From Neolewinella aurantiaca (GTDB lineage Bacteria; Bacteroidota; Bacteroidia; Chitinophagales; Saprospiraceae), in the NCBI RefSeq assembly GCF_008014675.1, contig NZ_VOXD01000045.1, forward strand, positions 1 through 36,322: a DNA stretch of 36,322 bases. The letters run 5' to 3'. A program made the translations under genes and the position numbers. Positions 10,086 to 17,998 of this stretch are shown in pieces. Within the stretch, counting starts at the first letter, position 1. Every line of letters starts with the position of its first letter. A model generated the notes under the pieces. That model worked only from the letters and a program-made list of their open reading frames with translations, made no database searches and had not been told where the DNA came from.

Positions 10086-11324
10086 TTACTCTTCGTTGGC
10101 CACCGCTTCCACCTTTCCGGCGCGTTGCGCCGGCAGCAGGGATGCTACGAGCCCGATTCCCAGTACCGTAAGGGCTACAACGGGAAAGTCATACCAGCGG
10201 AAAGAAATCGGATATGCCTCAGTCAGTAAGCCCGGCAGGCTGATCAGCCCGAAAGTTTTCTGAAGAACAAACAGCACACTTGCCAGTATAAAGCCAGTCA
10301 ACAAGCCCAGGCCACACAGCAGAAGCCCCACCCGTAAGAACACTCCACTAACATCTTTTGCGGTCATACCCAGGCTGCGCAGGATTGAAATGTCCCGGCG
10401 CTTTTCAAGCACAATCATCCACAGGGCACCAACCAGGTTAAAACTGATCAAAATCATCATCAGGCTCACAATTGCAAAACCCACCCATTTTTCGACCTGC
10501 ATGAGCTTAAGGATACTGTTCTCCTGTTGGTAGCGGTTTTTCACCACAAAGTCCGGCCCCATAAACTCTTCTATGCGGCGGTAGGTAGCCTTGCCGATAT
10601 AGTCCGGCTTAAGACTGATTTCCAGAGACGAAACGGTTGAGTCGCTTACACTCAGCAGATCGCGGGCTTTATCGAGGCTGATTATAACCGCCTGGTTCTC
10701 CATAGACTCCTGGCTCCGGATGATCCCGGCAGGACGGAATTCCTTTCTGATGTAATTCGTTCTTCCAGTAGTCATGAACCCTCCTCCCCGCGGTTTGGGC
10801 CGTAGCATGAAAACCGTCAGACGTTCGAACTGATTCAGCGGATCAATCCCCAACGTAATCGCCAGGTCGTTACCCACTACAGCACCAACGCCCTCTCGCC
10901 CTCCGGCGTCCAGTTCGTAGGCCCCGTCATTGATCATGCTGTCAATACCATTGATCAGAGGATAGGCCTCATCGACTCCCTTTATGGTCGCCGCATTTTG
11001 TTTATCGTCGTAACTGAAAATAGCAGTCTCTTCCAGCGTCTGAGATACCGCCGCGACACCTTCGAGTTCTCCCAGGCCTTTATAGGTGGCCTCGTCGATT
11101 TCAAAAGTCTTACCCTCTGCTGCTACAATACGGACATCCGGGTTCAGATTATTGAACATGGTCAGAAACAGGTCCTCGAAGCCATTGAATACGCTAAGCA
11201 AAAGCAAAAGCGCGGCAGCCCCGATGGCTACGCCGAATGCAGCAATCAACGTAATGATATTGATCGCGTTAGTGGATTTGCGGGCGAAGAGGTATCGCCA
11301 GGCCATCTTAGCGGGTAGGTTCAT
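10086..11324 (-). CDS. LolC/E-type ABC transporter permease (FtsX/MacB-like)
   Basis: 412 residues. Architecture of lipoprotein-releasing permeases: an N-terminal helix at ~20-48 (INIITLIAAFGVAIGAAALLLLL), a large periplasmic domain (~50-265), then three helices at ~275-300, ~325-350 and ~378-400. The opening MAWRYLFARKSTNAINIIT is characteristic of LolC/LolE. The inferred role is extraction of lipoproteins from the inner membrane for transfer to a LolA-type carrier. A LolA-like gene lies 0.9 kb upstream beyond the MarR gene, but the LolD ATPase is not in the window. A TACCTTTG box ends 4 nt before the ATG. Confidence 0.88.
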   Translation of the reverse strand: MNLPAKMAWRYLFARKSTNAINIITLIAAFGVAIGAAALLLLLSVFNGFEDLFLTMFNNLNPDVRIVAAEGKTFEIDEATYKGLGELEGVAAVSQTLEETAIFSYDDKQNAATIKGVDEAYPLINGIDSMINDGAYELDAGGREGVGAVVGNDLAITLGIDPLNQFERLTVFMLRPKPRGGGFMTTGRTNYIRKEFRPAGIIRSQESMENQAVIISLDKARDLLSVSDSTVSSLEISLKPDYIGKATYRRIEEFMGPDFVVKNRYQQENSILKLMQVEKWVGFAIVSLMMILISFNLVGALWMIVLEKRRDISILRSLGMTAKDVSGVFLRVGLLLCGLGLLTGFILASVLFVLQKTFGLISLPGLLTEAYPISFRWYDFPVVALTVLGIGLVASLLPAQRAGKVEAVANEE

Positions 11325-11328
11325 GACT

Positions 11329-11336
11329 CAAAGGTA
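11329..11336 (-). promoter_or_regulatory. TAnnTTTG (-7) box of the permease gene
   Basis: Minus-strand TACCTTTG with GAGTC-like spacing of only 4 nt to the ATG at 11324, which predicts a leaderless or nearly leaderless mRNA. No -33 element recognised. Confidence 0.5.
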
Positions 11337-11471
11337 AAGCGTCGCCCATCGTTATGACGGTATTTGCTAAGGATAAAGCGACGACAGCCACAAATAGTAC
11401 GCCGGGCACGCAGAGAAATTGTGCACCAGGTCTATCTTACGGGTGCACCTGACCAGATAAACTCCCGGGCT

Positions 11472-11924
11472 CTACTTGAGCAAACTCAACAAACGGTTAA
11501 GCTCATGGATCTCCTTCTCACTGAGCAGATCGCTCACCAGTCGATCCAGATCTTCTTTTTGAGAGTTGATCTCTTTCAAAATTGCAAGCCCTGAATCGGA
11601 GATGCGTACCCGGTTACTGCGCCGGTCAAAATCCGACGGAAATTTATCGAGATATCCTTTACTTACTAAGCGATCAATCAGACGACTGGCGTCAGACATC
11701 TTGTCCGCCAAGCCATCCCTGACCTCCTGAATGGAAGCCGACTCAGGGCTGTTCTTTGCAAGATTTCGCAAAATACTGTATTGCTTCGGCGTAATACCAT
11801 AGGGCTTCAACAACTTCCGAGTACCATTGGTAAGCCAACTACAGGACTGCAGCAGGTTGTACCGGAGTTCCTGCACCTGATTACCAGCGCTGGCATTAAA
11901 GCCAGATTTATTAAACTTTGTCAT
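11472..11924 (-). CDS. MarR-family transcriptional regulator
   Basis: 150 residues with the MarR winged-helix plan: helix 1 (LRYNLLQSCSWLTNGTRKLL), GITPKQYSILRNL, helix-turn-helix with ADKMSDASRLIDRLVSKGYL as recognition region, and wing DFDRRSNRVRISDSG, followed by a C-terminal dimerisation helix. Ligand and target are unknown. It shares its strand with the permease gene (147 bp downstream) and is divergent from the LolA-like gene, so either could be regulated. Upstream DNA contains an AT-rich imperfect palindrome (ATAACGTTTAT, about 11924-11934) overlapping the start, a possible autoregulatory site at low certainty. Confidence 0.9.
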   Translation of the reverse strand: MTKFNKSGFNASAGNQVQELRYNLLQSCSWLTNGTRKLLKPYGITPKQYSILRNLAKNSPESASIQEVRDGLADKMSDASRLIDRLVSKGYLDKFPSDFDRRSNRVRISDSGLAILKEINSQKEDLDRLVSDLLSEKEIHELNRLLSLLK

Positions 11925-12203
11925 AACGTTTATTAAAACAGTTAAAAATCGGTCCAGAACATGCTGGTGACCTGACCAAAAAGGGTTCTCAGCCGACTAA
12001 ATCGAATGAGAGACCTTTGATTATAGATATTCTAATTTTGCGATTTGTTCTGTCGGAACTTGGATATTTTTTTAGTTTGTAAGCTGCTTTCCATAAACGC
12101 TATTTCCTCTATAAAATTCAAAATATGTTTAACGCTACATTAACTACGGTAGTGCATCATATTTGACCTCGTTGCGTTGTATTGCTATAAACAATAATCC
12201 ACC

Positions 12204-12893
12204 ATGAGATTAATACCTTCATTTCTCTTATTTGCCAGTCTTTTTGTGGGAACCACCCTGCTGGCACAAGAATCCCAATACACTAAGGCACAGGATAGTG
12301 ACCCCGCTGCAATTGCTTTGGTAAGTAGCCTCAGGACAAAATATGACGCTTACAAAACAATGGAGGCTGACTTCAGACTAGACATTCTCCTCCCCGGTCA
12401 GAAAGTGGAATCTCAGCAAGGAAAACTCAAACGTCAGGGTGACCTGGTTCGCTTTAAACTCGGTGATCAGGAGGGCATCATCAATTCTGATGCCGCGTAT
12501 ATGATTCAACACGGCAACAAAGAGGTCATGATCAATAACCTGCCGGAACCCGGCGAGATGACGGGAATGCTGACCCCTCAGACCCTTTTCAGCTTTTACG
12601 AAGGAGACAACTACATCTTAGCTCTGCTGGGCAAAGACGTAATTGACGGCAAACTGCTGCAAACCGTAGAAATGAAGCCTGTTGACAGAGACAACAGCGA
12701 CTTCACCAAACTCCGCCTCCGTATCGACCAGGCGAAAAAAGAACTTTCCACCATTGAAGCATTCACCCGCGATGGTTCCCGGTTCACTTTCCATCTCGAC
12801 AAAACTAAAGGAGGCATCGCTCTCAGCAGCAAAACTTTCACCTTCGACAAAGCTGAATTCCCCGGCTACCACGTTGAAGATATGCGGTACTAA
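12204..12893 (+). CDS. LolA-like outer-membrane lipoprotein carrier
   Basis: 229 residues with a signal peptide (MRLIPSFLLFASLFVGTTLLAQ). The mature domain follows LolA: ALVSSLRTKYDAYKTMEADFRL, then QQGKLKRQGDLVRFKL, TPQTLFSFYEGDN and FTFDKAEFPGYHVEDMRY at the C-terminus. The role would be periplasmic transfer of lipoproteins from a LolCDE-type machine. The nearby LolC/E-type permease supports this, although Bacteroidota LolA paralogues can serve other envelope lipids. Upstream, TTTG at 12162-12165 followed after ~20 nt by TATAAACA is a weak promoter candidate. A strong bidirectional terminator separates it from the convergent T9SS protein gene. Confidence 0.85.
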   Translation: MRLIPSFLLFASLFVGTTLLAQESQYTKAQDSDPAAIALVSSLRTKYDAYKTMEADFRLDILLPGQKVESQQGKLKRQGDLVRFKLGDQEGIINSDAAYMIQHGNKEVMINNLPEPGEMTGMLTPQTLFSFYEGDNYILALLGKDVIDGKLLQTVEMKPVDRDNSDFTKLRLRIDQAKKELSTIEAFTRDGSRFTFHLDKTKGGIALSSKTFTFDKAEFPGYHVEDMRY

Positions 12894-13045
12894 CGGTATA
12901 ATCGCCGAATGGGATACTGCTCATTTTCGCTCTCTCAGCAACCATGCGAGGTTCTACTTCGCTTTTCCTTACCGAGTGAAATTCATACTGGCAGTTGATT
13001 AGTCCTCTTTTCTGTACCAGCATTGTGCTCGGAGAGGGTTTACCC

Positions 13046-13096
13046 AAAAGAAAAGCGGCTACGGATGGTTCTCCCATCCGTAGCCGCTTTTCTTTT
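13046..13096. terminator. Bidirectional terminator between the LolA-like and T9SS protein genes
   Basis: A 23-bp perfect stem begins AAAAGAAAAGCGGCTACGG (13046 on) and pairs with 13074-13096, loop TTCTC. A-rich on the left and T-rich on the right, it can stop both convergent transcripts. Confidence 0.92.
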
Positions 13097-13108
13097 AGAG
13101 GTAGTGTA

Positions 13109-16100
13109 TTACTTAACCACCATCTTGCGCGTTGCGGTGAATCCTTCGGCGCTCAGTGTGTAGGTAAGTACTCCTGAAACACCAAGATCCTTACGGTCCA
13201 GTTGAACCTGGTTCTGTCCGGCAGAAGCGGAGATAGACCGCTCGGTCAGTACCCGTCCGTTGATGTCCCGGATGGTAAGCTGAACATCACCAGCAGCCGG
13301 TAAGTCGAACCGGATAGTCGTCTGCCCGTAGACAGGGTTCGGTGTATTCTGAAAGAGTTGTGCATTCTCAACGGCTGCGGCATCGTTCGCAAATGCTACG
13401 TTCAATCCAACAACAGCGTTGGCAGGCGTATAACCCTCCGCTCTTACGAGAGCATCTGAGACAGACAACACATCGCTGAGGCGAGCATCATTCACCGCCT
13501 CCAGACGCAGCGTCAGCATGGGTTCAGCATCAACAGGAGAACGGTCGTAGCTGAAGGCAAAGTGGCCACGGTCCAACAGTTCATCGTTAAGATGCCCTGC
13601 AGACAACTGACCAGAGATAATCTCCAGTATGCGGACATCTTCGGTAACACTCATCGTTCCCTGGAGCCCGGAAAGTGCTGCGGCTTCGTTGGCTGAAACG
13701 GCTACCTCGTAGGTCTCACCGGCTTTCATCTCCAGTTCGGATACTTCGAGCGAAGCACGGCCGTTCCGGGGGGTACTTCCATTGTTGGCAAAGTTGCTTG
13801 GATCATTACCGCTCACATCACCGATCATAATCGCGATGAAATCTACATTCCGTACGCTTCCGTCCAGGTTGTTGATGTTAACTACTTCAGGGAAACTAGT
13901 CGCCCACGGGTTGGTGTTGACGGGGAATACGAAATCCACGTCTACAAACCGCCATGCGGAGTTATTACGGTAAGCATCATCAAGACCCAGAATAAGACGG
14001 CGAATAGCAATAATATCCTGTACTGACACATCTTCGTCACCATTAGCATCTGCTGCCAGGTACTGGTAAGGAGAGCCCAGGTACTCCAGTCCGAGAATAT
14101 AACGTGTGATCAGTACCAGATCAAAGGTGGAGACACCGTGGCTGTGCAACACGTAAGATTCATGCGTGGGGTCAATCGTGTAGTCCTCACGTGCAGTCAG
14201 ATCCTGGAAGTTGTAAAGACCGCCGGCGGTAGTGGCGGTAACAATTGATGCTTCAGGGCCAACCAGTGAAACAGTTACGTCTTCAACGGGCTCACCATCT
14301 ACCGTAGCAATGGCACCGGAAATGTTACCGAAGTTTTCGGAAGCACAAGCATTTTCTGCGCCCTGTACCAGAATGAAGATTTCACAGTAGTCGTTCTGCC
14401 CTACCGGATCAAAAGCGTAAATCCGAATTGGAACTGTCTGATCATCATCGCAATCGAAGATGATACCGTCACGGCCGGGAGCAGGAACGAAGCCAGGAGC
14501 CTGAGCTTCGAGTTCTTTATAGATAGAGTAAGTAACATCACCAGAGCAGTCTGCTACGTCGCTGGCAATACCGTCGGTTGCCCAGTAAGCAGCAGAACCT
14601 GTTCCGTCACCATTCGGAGACAGTGTTACGGTTGTCTGAAGGATACAAATCGGCGTCGGAGCAAGCCCGTCTTCAACGCAGAACTCGATAACGACTACAT
14701 CAACGTTCCCACAGCCATCGGTGCCCCGCACCCGAATGGCGTGGCTACCAACCGGTACATTCTCCAGAGAGACGAAGAAGTTTCCTTCTGCGTCGTTAGT
14801 GACCTCATTATCTAACAGGAAGCGGGTGCGTGAGAATGGAACAGTTTCAACGTAATCCAGATCAAGTTCAACGCGGAACCCGAGTTGATCCTGGCGTGTA
14901 CAGTTGTCGGTGAGTTCGAAAGTAAGTGAAACAGCTCCGGTACAGTTAGCTTCGGTAGCAAGGAAGCACTCCTCGACGTCTTCTGCAACAACCTGTGGAG
15001 CAGTTTCGTCGTGAATCTTCACGTATTGGTAGTAGCGGAAAGCTCCCCGGCTATCGTCCGTACCGTAAGGATTGTTACTGTCCCCTTCGGGGCCGGCATC
15101 CAGTGGGTCAGAGAAGTTGTTGTTGCCAAAAATGTTGTCTCCGTCCAGGTAGGCTACATCATCAGTCAGTGTAGTCGTGGAGAGTGGGCGTACGTACAGG
15201 TAAACATCTTCACGCAGGTTGTTGTCTCCGTCGTAATCCCGCGGCACCAGGTAAGGCTCTCCGAGAGTATTGTACTCACACCAGTTCACGATGAGGTGCT
15301 CGATCCGAACCTTGAAACATTCGTCGGCTGTACCGGTGAATGTGTCGCGGCTGATCTGTGTTGTGATCAGATCACAACCATTTTCTTCTACTTCAAGTTC
15401 GCCAACCGTCGGGTCCTGCATGCAGAATGCCTGATCATCACCCGGCAGACGAATGATGTAATCGTGCAGACCTGAAATCTCAACGGTCTGAACACAAGGC
15501 TGGGTATTGGTAAATCCTGCAGCATCGGTAGCTACGAAACGGCGGGTAATTGTTCCGATGCCACAGCTGTTCACGCTGCCGGATACCGTTTGGGTGAGTG
15601 TTACATCACAGTTGTCGAAACCGGTTGCGGTACCGAAGGATGCGTCCAGAAGGACATCGCTTGCTTCGGTAATATCGTCGGGAAGACCAGCAGCATCGAA
15701 CTCGACACAGCTCAGCTTGAGGTTGGCCGGAGCGAAACAGCTAGGAGCTGTTTTGTCCTCAACTAAAACGGTCATCCAGCAGTAGTTGCTCAGGTTGTTG
15801 GCGTCCGTAACCTTCAGGCCAATCAGTACTTCGCCCGCGTCGTCGCAGGTAAGCACCACTTGTGGTCCGTATGCAGCACCGGGCAGCAACTCATAGGTTC
15901 CGTTGTCCAGCAAACGGACGCGGGCAATAGACATGGTGATGTCAGAGCAATCATCGTAGCTGCCGTTATCGATGTTTTCCGGAGTGAGGATTGCAATTCC
16001 GGCAGAAGCGTTGGGGTCGGGAGAAACGCTGCTCGTTACACTCACGTTCAGGCCATCTTCACAAATTGCTACAGGAGGCGTACCGTCCTGAATGGTTACA

Positions 16101-17479
16101 TCAACATCCGTCTCACCGAAGTTACCGCACTCGTCGATGTAGTGGTAACGGACAACATGATCACCCAGCGGAAGAAGCTCCGAAATTTCGGCTGTATTGT
16201 TGTCCAGGTTTACTGGGTAGCTCCCAAGCGGCGCAGAAGTGAGGTCTCCGTTGAGGTAAATTGAAGCCGACAGGCTCACACTGGAACCACAAACGTCGGT
16301 AACGCTCAGTTCACTGAGATCCAGACGGATGAATGCTCCGCACTCGTCGCCGCCGTTGGTCAGGTATTCCAACGGAGCAGAAGGTGCTGTAAATTCAGGA
16401 GCAGTAAAGTCTCCGATCTTCACCACCTGACTGAAGGTGCGTACATCGGAAGTATTGCACCAGTCGATCACGGTGTAAGTACGAACTACTTTGTAGGCCA
16501 GGTCGCAGGTAACAATCGGAGCAGAATCAGTGAAAGTTACACCGATTCCGCAAAAACTTGCGTTGTCGCCGATCTGCAGTGGAATGGTAGTTCCGTTAGG
16601 TCCGTTGAAGAACGGAAGGTCTTGGGTACGGGGAGCGGGGACATCACCGAAAACGAGGCCGAGAGCGTCGAGTTCACCACATTCGATTACCACGACATCC
16701 GGCACATTATCCGTGTTCAGGTCGTCAAGTGACGGGCGTGTGAATACGATTTCGTAACTGGTTACGGCTGCAGCATTGGTTTCTCCGCCGGCACTTACAC
16801 AGCTGCCGTCGGTAGCCGTGAAGGTACGGGTAAGCAGCACGTCGTTACACTGTGGGTCGAGCGGGTCGCGGGTAACGATGTCGTTAACGCAGATTTCAAC
16901 CAGTTCTGAGCAGTTGTCTGTAGCACCAGGAAGGCCGCCGCCCGCAAGCAGGCGCGCTTCCAGCGCAGGATCCAGCGTGCCGGAGACTACCGTATTGCTG
17001 AAAGTATTTACCGTGTAGCAGCGGCTAACGGTGTTGGGTAAAGTACTGAGGTCTACGCCAAGAATCGCTTCACAGTAGAGCGGACCAGCCGGTGCAACGG
17101 GGGTGCTCGTGAAGAAAGGAGCGGTTTTATCTTCGGCTACAACGGTGCCCCAGCCTGTGGTAAAGCCAGAGACAAGAGCAGCATCGGCTTCCACCCGAAA
17201 GAGGTAAGTACCGCAACCGTCGATTGTATCGAGGTTGGACTCATTGCCGTCTTCAACAATTACCTGAAAAGCTGATAAAGGAGCGGAAACGCCATCTTCA
17301 TCAGCATCGAATTCTCCGGCGAGTACTTGCTCGGGGATAACTATGGCCCTGCAGGCGTCGTCCAGGGTAATATTGATGTTCGCTATGACAGCTACGTTCA
17401 CCGAATCCGTTTGTGCCCAGATGGCAACGGATGTGAGGGAAGCCAGCACGAGCAAAAAAGCACGTAAGACTAATTTCAT
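13109..17479 (-). CDS. Large T9SS-exported surface or secreted protein with dockerin-like repeats
   Basis: 1456 residues. Signal peptide at 1-22 (MKLVLRAFLLVLASLTSVAIWA). The bulk (~30-1050) is a series of Cys-containing extracellular modules with recurring phrases such as DKTAPxF, VTDxCGxS and DNCSELVEICV, similar to the HYR/Ig-like modules of Bacteroidota adhesins. Next come a SdrD-B/carboxypeptidase-regulatory-like domain (NISGAIATVDGEPVEDVTV) and a dockerin-like pair (STFDLVLITRYILGL, then DANGDEDVSVQDIIAIRRLI). A cohesin-like linker region follows. The last ~88 residues are a T9SS type A sorting domain (FQNTPNPVYGQTTIRFDLP ... DINGRVL). The protein should cross the outer membrane by T9SS and be attached or released. 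Its ligand is unknown. Confidence 0.9.
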   Translation of the reverse strand: MKLVLRAFLLVLASLTSVAIWAQTDSVNVAVIANINITLDDACRAIVIPEQVLAGEFDADEDGVSAPLSAFQVIVEDGNESNLDTIDGCGTYLFRVEADAALVSGFTTGWGTVVAEDKTAPFFTSTPVAPAGPLYCEAILGVDLSTLPNTVSRCYTVNTFSNTVVSGTLDPALEARLLAGGGLPGATDNCSELVEICVNDIVTRDPLDPQCNDVLLTRTFTATDGSCVSAGGETNAAAVTSYEIVFTRPSLDDLNTDNVPDVVVIECGELDALGLVFGDVPAPRTQDLPFFNGPNGTTIPLQIGDNASFCGIGVTFTDSAPIVTCDLAYKVVRTYTVIDWCNTSDVRTFSQVVKIGDFTAPEFTAPSAPLEYLTNGGDECGAFIRLDLSELSVTDVCGSSVSLSASIYLNGDLTSAPLGSYPVNLDNNTAEISELLPLGDHVVRYHYIDECGNFGETDVDVTIQDGTPPVAICEDGLNVSVTSSVSPDPNASAGIAILTPENIDNGSYDDCSDITMSIARVRLLDNGTYELLPGAAYGPQVVLTCDDAGEVLIGLKVTDANNLSNYCWMTVLVEDKTAPSCFAPANLKLSCVEFDAAGLPDDITEASDVLLDASFGTATGFDNCDVTLTQTVSGSVNSCGIGTITRRFVATDAAGFTNTQPCVQTVEISGLHDYIIRLPGDDQAFCMQDPTVGELEVEENGCDLITTQISRDTFTGTADECFKVRIEHLIVNWCEYNTLGEPYLVPRDYDGDNNLREDVYLYVRPLSTTTLTDDVAYLDGDNIFGNNNFSDPLDAGPEGDSNNPYGTDDSRGAFRYYQYVKIHDETAPQVVAEDVEECFLATEANCTGAVSLTFELTDNCTRQDQLGFRVELDLDYVETVPFSRTRFLLDNEVTNDAEGNFFVSLENVPVGSHAIRVRGTDGCGNVDVVVIEFCVEDGLAPTPICILQTTVTLSPNGDGTGSAAYWATDGIASDVADCSGDVTYSIYKELEAQAPGFVPAPGRDGIIFDCDDDQTVPIRIYAFDPVGQNDYCEIFILVQGAENACASENFGNISGAIATVDGEPVEDVTVSLVGPEASIVTATTAGGLYNFQDLTAREDYTIDPTHESYVLHSHGVSTFDLVLITRYILGLEYLGSPYQYLAADANGDEDVSVQDIIAIRRLILGLDDAYRNNSAWRFVDVDFVFPVNTNPWATSFPEVVNINNLDGSVRNVDFIAIMIGDVSGNDPSNFANNGSTPRNGRASLEVSELEMKAGETYEVAVSANEAAALSGLQGTMSVTEDVRILEIISGQLSAGHLNDELLDRGHFAFSYDRSPVDAEPMLTLRLEAVNDARLSDVLSVSDALVRAEGYTPANAVVGLNVAFANDAAAVENAQLFQNTPNPVYGQTTIRFDLPAAGDVQLTIRDINGRVLTERSISASAGQNQVQLDRKDLGVSGVLTYTLSAEGFTATRKMVVK

Positions 17480-17598
17480 AAGATTACGATTCTTGAGATT
17501 ACAAAAGCAAAAACTGTTGCCTGATCATGAATTAGTGGAATGGGTTCCACGGTAAAACTACTTTCATATCGGTTTGGAAAACAGACAACACTTACAAA

Positions 17599-17630
17599 CA
17601 AAGGTACAAAGCGACAGACAAATGCGTAAA
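17599..17630 (-). promoter_or_regulatory. Promoter of the T9SS protein gene
   Basis: Minus-strand TACCTTTG (17599-17606) is preceded after exactly 20 nt by TTTA (17627-17630), close to the TTTG/TAnnTTTG consensus. The predicted leader is about 110 nt. Confidence 0.65.
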
Positions 17631-17674
17631 CATTTAACGAATTACAACGTACATCCTCTTTTACCCGGCTCTTT

Positions 17675-17695
17675 AGCGGTGTTTTACCGCTTTTT
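17675..17695 (+). terminator. Orphan terminator-like hairpin 1
   Basis: AGCGGT pairs with ACCGCT over a 5-nt loop, followed by TTTTT, reading on the plus strand. No plus-strand gene lies upstream between 12.9 and 17.6 kb. Confidence 0.4.
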
Positions 17696-17715
17696 CCCAC
17701 CCGCCAAAGGTGGTG

Positions 17716-17732
17716 GCGCGGCCGCAGGTGCA
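17716..17732 (+). repeat. Dispersed 17-mer, copy 3 (exact)
   Basis: GCGCGGCCGCAGGTGCA in intergenic DNA. It is identical to the copies in uvrA and the phosphatase gene, so coding constraint cannot explain the sequence here. Confidence 0.75.
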
Positions 17733-17778
17733 CCGTCTGTTGAAGGGGCAAAACGGGCTGATTAAACCTCCTGAAGTT

Positions 17779-17800
17779 ACGCCCGCAACGCGGGCGTTTT
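17779..17800 (+). terminator. Orphan terminator-like hairpin 2
   Basis: ACGCCCGC-AAC-GCGGGCGT followed by TTT, plus strand. It may end a small plus-strand transcript in this 519-bp intergenic region, or be a repeat remnant. The rest of 17480-17998 holds the divergent promoters and two 17-mer copies. Confidence 0.5.
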
Positions 17801-17849
17801 CCGTTCCTCCGCTATTGCATCCTGAATGCATTCTCCCAAAAACTTTCTC

Positions 17850-17866
17850 CGCACCTGCGCCCGCGC
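17850..17866 (-). repeat. Dispersed 17-mer, variant
   Basis: Reverse complement GCGCGGGCGCAGGTGCG, two mismatches to the consensus, 118 bp from copy 3. Confidence 0.4.
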
Positions 17867-17998
17867 CCGGATTCCGACATCAGGTCTCCGGCCCGACAAT
17901 CAGGAGTGTGAACATTTATCTATTCTTACAATTGTAGTACATTGCACAGCCGAAGAAAATGCAATCTCCGGTCAGTTTACCCACCCAACCAATTCAAC

